Of a stretch of 37,263 bases of DNA, positions 24,515 to 31,962 are shown one piece after another; positions within the stretch are counted from its first letter, which is position 1, and every line of letters begins with the position of its first letter. The notes beneath the pieces are model-generated. The model was given only the letters and a program-made list of their open reading frames with translations, searched no databases and had not been told where the DNA came from. The stretch is from Methylococcaceae bacterium (GTDB lineage Bacteria; Pseudomonadota; Gammaproteobacteria; Methylococcales; Methylomonadaceae), in NCBI GenBank assembly GCA_028748685.1, contig JAJRDU010000214.1, positions 1-37,263 on the forward strand, read 5' to 3'. A program made the translations under genes and the position numbers.

Positions 24515-25005
24515 TGAGACACATCATTTCCATCCTGATCGAAAACGAAGCTGGCGCATTGTCGCGGGTCGCCGGCCTGTTCTCGGCGCGGGGCTACAAC
24601 ATCGAATCCTTGACGGTAGCGCCGACCGAAGATGCCAGCCTGTCGCGGATGACCTTGGTCACCAGCGGCAGCGATGAAATCATCGAACAGATCACCAAGC
24701 AGTTGAACAAGCTGATCGACGTGGTGAAATTGATAGACCTGGCGGAATCCGGGCATATCGAGCGCGAACTGATGCTGGTCAAGATCAAAACCAGCCACGA
24801 TACCCGCGAGGAAGTTAAACGCATGGTCGACATTTTTCGCGGCAAGATCATTGACGTGACGCCGAGCAGTTATGTGGTCGAAATGACCGGCCAATCCAGC
24901 AAACTGGATGCCTTTATCCACGGCTTCGAGGAAGGCAGCATCATCGAAGTGGTGCGCTCCGGCCCGACCGGCATTTCCAGGGGTGAAAAAGGTTTGCATC
25001 TTTAG
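24514..25005 (+). CDS. ilvH: Acetolactate synthase, small (regulatory) subunit
   Basis: 163 residues. The N-terminal ACT domain ([21 protein letters not shown]...YNIESLTV) binds valine and confers feedback inhibition on the catalytic subunit. The C-terminal half (EVKRMVDIFRGKIIDVTP...SRGEKG) activates it. GGGAG at 24501-24505 and the one-base overlap with ilvB fix the start. Length and wording match the IlvH/IlvN family closely. Confidence 0.96.
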   Translation: MRHIISILIENEAGALSRVAGLFSARGYNIESLTVAPTEDASLSRMTLVTSGSDEIIEQITKQLNKLIDVVKLIDLAESGHIERELMLVKIKTSHDTREEVKRMVDIFRGKIIDVTPSSYVVEMTGQSSKLDAFIHGFEEGSIIEVVRSGPTGISRGEKGLHL

Positions 25006-25009
25006 CCCC

Positions 25010-25056
25010 TCACCCTAACCCTCTCCTTTATGCCCTTGGGTACAAAGGGAGAGGGG
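25010..25056. repeat. CTCTCCC-type hairpin repeat between ilvH and ilvC
   Basis: CCCTCTCC-TTT (about 25019-25029) pairs with AAAGGGAGAGGG (25042-25053) around a 12-base loop, next to CTCACCCTAAC. This is a common kind of extragenic repeat. It sits inside the ilvBHC transcription unit and could tune the ilvC mRNA level. It lacks a T tract, so it is probably not a full terminator. Confidence 0.6.
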
Positions 25057-25089
25057 AATTTAATCAAAGCTTTTAATTAAACACCCTAG

Positions 25090-26121
<1,032 letters not shown>

Positions 26122-26138
26122 TCGACATCCCGTTCGGC

Positions 26139-26169
26139 AAAAAGCCCGTCCTCGACGGGCTTTTTTTTT
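26139..26169 (+). terminator. Rho-independent terminator after ilvC
   Basis: A 7-bp GC-rich perfect stem, GCCCGTC (26144-26150) with GACGGGC (26154-26160), has a 3-base loop. It is preceded by five As and followed by nine Ts (26161-26169). It lies 18 bp after the ilvC stop. Textbook form. Confidence 0.93.
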
Positions 26170-26180
26170 AACCTTCGCAA

Positions 26181-26340
26181 CGCTTAAGAAGCCATTTAAC
26201 AACGTCGCGGGCCCATTCAGGGCAAGACGAAAAAGCGCGAAAAACCGGAGTGTACACGTGGTACATGAGGATTTTGAGCGCTTTTTCAACACGGCTATGG
26301 GCGGGCGCAGCAGTTTTTAAACAGCTTCTAAGTTAGCGCT
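26181..26340. repeat. Long imperfect palindrome (MITE- or BIME-like)
   Basis: Two ~72-base arms are roughly complementary around the centre TGTAC-ACGTG-GTACA (26251-26265). Perfectly matching parts include GAAAAAGCGC (26229-26238) with GCGCTTTTTC (26278-26287), and AGAAGC with GCTTCT near the ends. No ORF is inside. The unit resembles a dispersed intergenic repeat that I recall from related genomes, but copy number cannot be judged from one window. Confidence 0.7.
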
Positions 26341-26393
26341 TGTAATATTGCCCATGTACAATGCCCGCCAACGTGTAATCCATAGTCAGAACC

Positions 26394-27134
26394 ATGATTG
26401 AGAAAAAAACCACACCTCGCCATCGCGGTATTTATCTGCTGCCCAACCTGTTCACCACTGGCGCGATGTTCGCCGGATTTTATGCGATCACCTCGGCGAT
26501 CAACGGCCACTTCGAAACCGCCGCCATCGCCATCTTCGTTGCCATGGTCCTGGACGGACTCGACGGCCGAGTCGCCCGTCTGACCAACACCCAAAGCGAA
26601 TTCGGCGTGCAGTACGACAGCCTGTCCGACATGGTGTCCTTCGGAGTGGCGCCGGCGGTCGTGATGTATTTATGGATACTGTCGACGATGGGGCAACTCG
26701 GACTATTCGCAGCCTTCGTACACATGGCGGGAGGCGCATTGCGGTTAGCGCGCTTCAACACCCAGGTCGAAACCGCCGACAAACGCTATTTTCAGGGCCT
26801 GCCCAGCCCGGCCGCGGCGGCGATTCCGGCCGGCGGCCTGTGGTTCTGCATCGAAAACGGTTACGACGTCGAAAACTTCAAATATCTGGTGCTGGTCGCC
26901 ACGATCACGACCGGCTTGCTGATGGTCAGCAATTTCCGTTATTCCAGTTTCAAGGAAATCGATTTCAAGAACAAGGTGCCGTTCATCTTCACCATCATCG
27001 CCATGCTGGTAATCAGCTTCGTGATGGCTCAACCCCAGCGCATGCTGTTCCTGCTATTCGTCGCCTACGCCGCCTCCGGCCCCATCGTGACGCTGGTGCT
27101 ACGTAAACGCAAGTTGCAGAGCCGAAAAACCTAA
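26394..27134 (+). CDS. pssA: CDP-diacylglycerol--serine O-phosphatidyltransferase
   Basis: 246 residues, a polytopic inner-membrane enzyme making phosphatidylserine, the precursor of phosphatidylethanolamine. The CDP-alcohol phosphotransferase motif D-G-x2-A-R-x8-G-x3-D-x3-D is complete: D57, G58, A61, R62, G71, D75, D79. About seven hydrophobic helices follow. This is the Bacillus/subclass II-like (CDP-OH-P) form, not the PLD-like E. coli PssA. The gene follows a strong terminator and so has its own promoter. The CHAD gene starts 3 bp after its stop. Confidence 0.94.
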   Translation: MIEKKTTPRHRGIYLLPNLFTTGAMFAGFYAITSAINGHFETAAIAIFVAMVLDGLDGRVARLTNTQSEFGVQYDSLSDMVSFGVAPAVVMYLWILSTMGQLGLFAAFVHMAGGALRLARFNTQVETADKRYFQGLPSPAAAAIPAGGLWFCIENGYDVENFKYLVLVATITTGLLMVSNFRYSSFKEIDFKNKVPFIFTIIAMLVISFVMAQPQRMLFLLFVAYAASGPIVTLVLRKRKLQSRKT

Positions 27135-27137
27135 ATC

Positions 27138-28019
27138 ATGCCCAGACAAGGCGGCAAGTTGTTGAGTGGCGCACTGGATGAGCTCTGGTGCAAATACCGC
27201 AAACGCCTCAATACTTGCCGCCAGGATGTCAGCGAGGACAATGTCCACGAACTGCGCATCAGCACCCGCCGACTGCTGGCACTGATCGAACTGCTCCGTA
27301 CCCTGCACCCACAAGCCACGCTGGGCAAGCTACGCAAGACTCTGAAACACCAGTTGGACGGCTTCGACGAATTGCGAGATACCCAGGTGATGCTGCTGGA
27401 AATCGCCAACGGCATGCTCGCACTCCCCGATCTGGCGCCGTTTCTAAGCTATTTGCAACAACGCGAACAACAACTGTTTCAGGAAACCGGACCGCATATC
27501 GCCAGCCTGCGGCAAGGCAGGCTGCGCCGGAAAATCCAAAAAGCCGGCCGGCGTATCAAGACACATTCTTCCAAGACCGACCTAAACACCGCCGTACTGA
27601 ACGCGATAGACAAGGTTTACGCCACCGCGTTGCAACGTTATCTGGCTATCACCGTGGACGACTTAGCCAGCATTCACCATCTGCGCATACCGCTCAAAAA
27701 GCTGCGTTATCTGCTGGCATCGGTACCCGCCATGGTTCCGGATTTACCGGAAAACCATTTAAGAAACCTGCAAGACTATTTGACCCGGATGGGCGACATT
27801 CAAAATTCGGCGGTGTTGTTGCGGGCGCTGGAGTTGTTCTTTGTGGATGGCGTACCCGAAGAAATTCAGCAGTATTACCGCAAACAACAGCGGGCACTGA
27901 TAGACGAATTCATCGAACATCGCGGGGAAATTTTTGGGCTTTGGCGATCCACGCCGGATCAAGCCTTGCCGTGGCAAGCGGAACATTCCGGCTCAGCACC
28001 CTGGAGGAACAGACCATGA
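27138..28019 (+). CDS. CHAD-domain protein (polyphosphate-binding type)
   Basis: 293 residues. The helical CHAD fold is marked by the conserved histidine/arginine helices: VHELRISTRRL near residue 37 and IHHLRIPLKKLRYLL near residue 178, with many lysines and arginines on the same faces. CHAD domains bind inorganic polyphosphate, often at polyphosphate granules. No CYTH triphosphatase domain is fused here. The start is 3 bp after pssA, and the stop overlaps the next gene as ATGA, so the three genes form an operon. The function in this setting is not known. Confidence 0.88.
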   Translation: MPRQGGKLLSGALDELWCKYRKRLNTCRQDVSEDNVHELRISTRRLLALIELLRTLHPQATLGKLRKTLKHQLDGFDELRDTQVMLLEIANGMLALPDLAPFLSYLQQREQQLFQETGPHIASLRQGRLRRKIQKAGRRIKTHSSKTDLNTAVLNAIDKVYATALQRYLAITVDDLASIHHLRIPLKKLRYLLASVPAMVPDLPENHLRNLQDYLTRMGDIQNSAVLLRALELFFVDGVPEEIQQYYRKQQRALIDEFIEHRGEIFGLWRSTPDQALPWQAEHSGSAPWRNRP

Positions 28020-28405
28020 AACAGTCCAACCTGATCAATGTCATCGATTTACTGTCGTTCATCGCCTTGGTGGCCATGATCTCGACCGGCGCACTCCTGG
28101 AATTTACCCTGCCGATCAGGAGCGGCCCCTCCAGCGTCTGGAGTTTGACGCGGCACGAATGGGGCGATCTGCATACCTATATTTCCGTGGCATTTTTGGT
28201 CTTGATGTCCGCGCACTTGTTAGTGCATTTCAGATACATAAAATGCGTCGTCATCGGCAAGGCAAGCCGCGAGCAGAACTACCGGATTGCGATAGGTCTA
28301 GTGGGTGTCGTGACCTTGTTGGCATTGGCGGTTGCTCCGGTCGTTTCGCCTGTCGACGAATCTTCCGATGCGCGACGAGGCTATCACGGCAACAGGCCCT
28401 GGTAA
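28016..28405 (+). CDS. Small DUF4405-like membrane protein
   Basis: 129 residues. The start ATG at 28016 overlaps the CHAD stop (ATGA) and has GGAGGA at 28003-28008. A much longer frame upstream is a shadow of the CHAD gene. Three hydrophobic helices are seen (about 8-30, 52-75, 90-112). Histidines in HEWGDLHTYIS and MSAHLLVHF sit where DUF4405/cytochrome b561-like proteins place haem ligands, so a b-type haem is possible but unproven. The tail after the last helix is short and polar. Confidence 0.78.
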   Translation: MKQSNLINVIDLLSFIALVAMISTGALLEFTLPIRSGPSSVWSLTRHEWGDLHTYISVAFLVLMSAHLLVHFRYIKCVVIGKASREQNYRIAIGLVGVVTLLALAVAPVVSPVDESSDARRGYHGNRPW

Positions 28406-28442
28406 CAGAGAACGCCAAAGTGTAGTCGTCCGAACTTGAGGC

Positions 28443-28471
28443 TTGAGACTGGCCGTTCAATGCAGTATAGT
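28443..28471 (+). promoter_or_regulatory. Sigma-70 promoter of leuA
   Basis: TTGAGA (28443-28448), 17 bases, then TATAGT (28466-28471): near-consensus boxes at ideal spacing. Transcription would start about 28478, at or just before the first codon of the leader ORF. Confidence 0.68.
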
Positions 28472-28479
28472 TGCCAGCC

Positions 28480-28575
28480 ATGAACACTCGTACCCTCTCC
28501 TCACACATTGCCATGAATTGCATGCCGTTTACCGGCAGGCTATTGCTCGACCTGTCTCTAAGACTGCTGCCCTGA
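28480..28575 (+). CDS. leuL: Leucine-rich leader peptide (leuL-like attenuator ORF)
   Basis: A 31-codon ORF, start ATG 28480, stop TGA 28573-28575. Its end reads GRLLLDLSLRLLP: seven leucines in the last eleven residues, spelt CTA, TTG, CTC, CTG, CTA, CTG, CTG, so two are the usually rare CTA. Such clusters upstream of leuA are the hallmark of ribosome-mediated leucine attenuation. In-frame ATGs at 28513 and 28522 could also be the start; none has a good ribosome binding site. The predicted transcription start is so close to 28480 that translation from there would be leaderless. Downstream, TCGGC occurs twice (28594-28598, 28626-28630), and either copy can pair with GCCGA (28638-28642). This may be a switch, but no classical terminator with a GC stem was evident. 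Confidence 0.72.
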   Translation: MNTRTLSSHIAMNCMPFTGRLLLDLSLRLLP

Positions 28576-28664
28576 GGGGCACACATTCTTTCCTCGGCTA
28601 AACCCATAAAACCTTTTTCTGTTTCTCGGCCCCAAGCGCCGAACGTTTCATGAACGGAGTTCTC

Positions 28665-30209
28665 ATGAAAGATAAATTGATAATATTCGATACCACTTTG
28701 CGCGATGGCGAGCAAAGTCCCGGTGCGTCGATGACGCGCGATGAAAAAGTCCGGATTGCCCGCGCGCTGGAGCGCATGAAGGTCGACGTGATCGAGGCCG
28801 GTTTCCCGGCCGCCAGCCAGGGCGATTTCGAGGCGGTGCAGGCCGTGGCAGACACCATCAAGGACAGCACCGTCTGCGGTTTGGCGCGAGCGCTGGACAA
28901 GGACATAGACCGGGCCGGCGACGCACTGAAGGGCGCGAAGAGTTCCCGCATCCATACCTTCATCGCCACCTCGCCTATCCACATGCAGATGAAGCTGAAC
29001 ATGCAGCCCGAGCAGGTGATCGAGTACGCGGTGAAAGCGGTGAAACGCGCCCGGCAATACACCGACAACGTCGAGTTTTCGCCGGAAGACGCCGGCCGCT
29101 CGGAAGAGGATTTCTTGTGCCGTATCCTGGAAGCGGTCATCGATGCCGGTGCGACGACTCTTAACATCCCCGACACGGTCGGTTACAGCATGCCGCAACA
29201 GTTCGGCGCGATGATCGCCAACCTGAGACAGCGTATACCCAACGCCGACAAGGCGATCTTCTCGGTGCATTGCCATAACGATTTGGGTTTGGCGGTGGCC
29301 AATTCCTTATCGGCAGTGATGAACGGCGCGCGGCAGGTAGAGTGCACCATCAACGGCTTGGGCGAACGCGCCGGCAACGCTTCCCTGGAAGAGGTGGTGA
29401 TGGCGATCCGCACCCGCCAAGACTTTTTCCAATGCGACACGCGCCTGGATACCCGCGAGATCGTTACCTGTTCGAAACTGGTTTCGTCGATCACCGGATT
29501 TCCGGTACAACCCAACAAGGCCATCGTCGGCGCCAATGCGTTCGCGCACGAATCCGGCATTCATCAGGACGGCGTTCTCAAGAACCGTGAGACTTACGAA
29601 ATCATGCGGGCCGAGGACGTGGGTTGGACCACCAACCGCATGGTGTTGGGTAAGCATTCCGGGCGCAACGCCTTCAAGACTCGAATGGCTGAACTCGGCG
29701 TGCAATTTACCGGCGAAGCGGAATTGAACGACGCGTTTTTCCGTTTCAAGCAACTGGCAGACAAAAAGCACGACATTTTGGACGAAGACTTGCAGGCCTT
29801 GATCTCTCAGCAAAGCTTCGAAGCCGAAGACGAGCACATCAAATTGGTGGCGCTGAAAGTCTGCTCCGAAACCGGCGAAGTGCCCAATGCCACGGTGACC
29901 ATTCGTATCGACGGCAAGGAAATGACTGGCAGCGCCACCGGCGGCGGGGCGGTGGATGCCAGCTTGAAGGCGATCGAAAGCCTGGTGAAAACCGGGGCGA
30001 CCCTGGCTTTGTATTCGGTGAACAACATCACCACCGGCACCGATGCCCAGGGCGAGGTGACGGTACGCCTGGAACACGCCGGCCGTATCGTCAACGGTTC
30101 CGGCGCCGATACCGACATCGTGATCGCTTCGGCCAAGGCCTATATCAACGCGGTCAATAAATTGCAAAGCGCCGACCTGCGCCAGCATCCGCAAAAAGGC
30201 GACGTCTGA
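28665..30209 (+). CDS. leuA: 2-isopropylmalate synthase
   Basis: 514 residues, the proteobacterial LeuA type. It condenses acetyl-CoA with 2-oxoisovalerate, the committing step of leucine synthesis. [13 protein letters not shown] opens the TIM barrel. [15 protein letters not shown] holds the metal-binding histidines, and [10 protein letters not shown] follows. From about residue 385 on is the LeuA dimer (leucine-sensing) domain, with [15 protein letters not shown]. The ATG at 28665 has GGAG five bases before it. An in-frame ATG at 28650 precedes that site and is less likely. The upstream leader points to leucine-dependent attenuation. The other leu genes (leuBCD) are not in the window. Confidence 0.97.
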   Translation: MKDKLIIFDTTLRDGEQSPGASMTRDEKVRIARALERMKVDVIEAGFPAASQGDFEAVQAVADTIKDSTVCGLARALDKDIDRAGDALKGAKSSRIHTFIATSPIHMQMKLNMQPEQVIEYAVKAVKRARQYTDNVEFSPEDAGRSEEDFLCRILEAVIDAGATTLNIPDTVGYSMPQQFGAMIANLRQRIPNADKAIFSVHCHNDLGLAVANSLSAVMNGARQVECTINGLGERAGNASLEEVVMAIRTRQDFFQCDTRLDTREIVTCSKLVSSITGFPVQPNKAIVGANAFAHESGIHQDGVLKNRETYEIMRAEDVGWTTNRMVLGKHSGRNAFKTRMAELGVQFTGEAELNDAFFRFKQLADKKHDILDEDLQALISQQSFEAEDEHIKLVALKVCSETGEVPNATVTIRIDGKEMTGSATGGGAVDASLKAIESLVKTGATLALYSVNNITTGTDAQGEVTVRLEHAGRIVNGSGADTDIVIASAKAYINAVNKLQSADLRQHPQKGDV

Positions 30210-30218
30210 TAGCTAGAA

Positions 30219-31124
30219 ATGGATAACGCGACGCGCTTGCAATATCTTGAAGCGATGGGCATAGATGTCTGGGTTTCCAGGCATCCGCCCGTCGCCGTTC
30301 AAGCGCCGCAAGCAACTCACGTTGGTGATGGCTTAATCGAAAACGTAGAATGGGCTGAACATAGTGAATCCCATCAAGACAGCTCTCTCGCACAGGAATC
30401 AATTGCCGATCAACGCGAAACGCATCAAACCCATTACGACCGATCCGTTGACCAAAGCGGAGCCGGCTACGCCGATACTTATCATGCCGAATCTCTCAAC
30501 AGTTGGGATGCGTTTTACGCGGCAAACGTAGCGGTACAAGATCAACCTAAGCATCACGGCCATGCAACCGACCACGCCTGGACCGACCTGCAACACGAGG
30601 TCGCCAGCTGCCGGGCCTGCGGTTTATGCGAAACCCGCACCCAGACCGTTTTCGGCGTCGGCAACAAACACGCCACCTGGATGCTGATCGGCGAAGCGCC
30701 CGGACAAAACGAAGACTTGCAGGGCGAGCCCTTCGTCGGCAGAGCCGGGCAACTGCTGACGGAAATGCTGCGGGCGATTGGCTTGAAACGCGAGGAAGTC
30801 TACATCGCCAACATGCTGAAATGCCGGCCGCCCAACAACCGCGATCCGCAAGCTGACGAGGTTGCCGCCTGCCACAACTTCCTGCAACGGCAGATCGCCT
30901 TGCTGCAACCTAAAATTATTCTGGCGGTGGGTCGCATCGCCGCACAAAATTTACTCAAAACCCAGCAACCTCTGGCAAAATTGCGCGGCGTCCGGCATCA
31001 ACTGGACAACATACCGCTGATTGTCATTCACCACCCGGCTTACCTGTTACGCTCGTTGCCGGAAAAGGCCAAGGCCTGGGAAGATCTGCAATTCGCTATG
31101 TCGGTTTACAAAGCACAAGAATAA
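30219..31124 (+). CDS. Family 4 uracil-DNA glycosylase ([4Fe-4S])
   Basis: 301 residues. It removes uracil from DNA. The catalytic domain begins near residue 120, with iron-sulfur cysteine candidates C131, C134, C202 and C218. The motifs are GEAPGQNED (158-166), EPFVGRAGQLL, NMLKCRPPNNRDP and HHPAYLLR (271-278), all typical of family 4. The first ~118 residues are a poorly conserved, polar, histidine-rich and probably disordered extension. Such variable N-termini are common in this family in proteobacteria. It lies 9 bp after leuA and 4 bp before rimI. Confidence 0.92.
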   Translation: MDNATRLQYLEAMGIDVWVSRHPPVAVQAPQATHVGDGLIENVEWAEHSESHQDSSLAQESIADQRETHQTHYDRSVDQSGAGYADTYHAESLNSWDAFYAANVAVQDQPKHHGHATDHAWTDLQHEVASCRACGLCETRTQTVFGVGNKHATWMLIGEAPGQNEDLQGEPFVGRAGQLLTEMLRAIGLKREEVYIANMLKCRPPNNRDPQADEVAACHNFLQRQIALLQPKIILAVGRIAAQNLLKTQQPLAKLRGVRHQLDNIPLIVIHHPAYLLRSLPEKAKAWEDLQFAMSVYKAQE

Positions 31125-31128
31125 AACC

Positions 31129-31683
31129 ATGTTGAAACTGCTATACAAACTGAAAGACTACGTCATTTACGATGCCGACCGCGAATTTTACGCCAAGGTC
31201 TTCCCCGACTCGGTGGAAAGCAAAGACCTGCTGAGACTGCGCAAAATGGATCATTCCCATTTACCGGCCGTTCTTGAAATTGAAGCGCTCAACTACGAAT
31301 TCCCCTGGCCCGAAGGCATTTTCAAGGACTGTCTACGCACCATGACCTATACCAACTGGGTCTGCGAAGCGCCGGACGATGTCATCGTCGGTTACTGCAT
31401 CATCTCGGTGGCTGCCGGTGAAGCGCACGTCATGAACATCAGCGTCAGCCCCAATTTCCAGCGCCAAGGCGCCGGCCGCAAGATGCTGGAGCACCTGATC
31501 GAATACGCCCGCCCCCGCGCCGAAAAAATCTTCCTGGAAGTGCGTCCCAGCAACCCCGGTGCGATCGACCTGTACCGTAAGACCGGCTTCCGGGAGATAG
31601 GCATCCGCAAGAATTATTATCCCGCCAAAAACGGCAAGGAAGATGCAATCATGTTTGAGCTGGATTTAGTGCCGATGCTGTAG
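31129..31683 (+). CDS. rimI: Ribosomal protein S18-alanine N-acetyltransferase (RimI)
   Basis: 184 residues. RimI acetylates the N-terminus of ribosomal protein S18. The GNAT core covers residues ~34-180, with VMNISVSPNFQRQGAGRKML (Q111-x-x-G114-x-G116 for acetyl-CoA), LEVRPSNPGAIDLYRKTGF and the family-typical YYPAKNGKEDAIMF. RimI of E. coli is 148 residues; the extra ~34 at the N-terminus (MLKLLYKLKDYVIYDADREFY) are unusual. The ATG at 31129 is the first after the glycosylase stop, and the pair glycosylase-rimI is a common neighbourhood. A longer frame starting inside the glycosylase gene is rejected. Confidence 0.92.
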   Translation: MLKLLYKLKDYVIYDADREFYAKVFPDSVESKDLLRLRKMDHSHLPAVLEIEALNYEFPWPEGIFKDCLRTMTYTNWVCEAPDDVIVGYCIISVAAGEAHVMNISVSPNFQRQGAGRKMLEHLIEYARPRAEKIFLEVRPSNPGAIDLYRKTGFREIGIRKNYYPAKNGKEDAIMFELDLVPML

Positions 31684-31768
31684 GCCCGAATAAGCCTGTT
31701 TGAGCGACAGCGAAAACAGGTGTTTCCGGCAACACTGCCAGAAACGCCTACCGGCTTATTCTGGCCTA
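31681..31768. repeat. REP-like nested palindrome after rimI
   Basis: TAGGCCCGAATAAGCC (31681-31696) is inversely repeated as GGCTTATTCTGGCCTA (31753-31768), 15 of 16 matching. Inside lies a second hairpin, GTTTCCGGCA with TGCCAGAAAC. It begins on the rimI stop codon and could act as an mRNA end or a BIME. The rest of the spacer to 31962 includes AAGAAAAGTATCCAAAAGAAAGG, cut here by reading as two shorter motifs, a kind of segment often found next to such repeats. Confidence 0.75.
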
Positions 31769-31962
31769 CATTGCTGGTTGTGTCGCTTTGCGACGGATTA
31801 TTTGAATCGGGTTCTCGCACCCTCCGGCGAGATACTTTCGCTACGAAAACCATCCCTGGTTTTCGCCCTTCGGGCCAGCCGTTGGCTGTTCAAATTCGCT
31901 CCCGGCGAATTTGTGCGTCGCCAAAGAAAAGTATCCAAAAGAAAGGCGATGTTTGGGGTGAA

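Noticed and set aside
27188-28405. 405-codon frame extending the small DUF4405-like gene upstream
   Set aside because: The upstream part lies inside the CHAD gene in another frame; the true start is ATG 28016 with GGAGGA.
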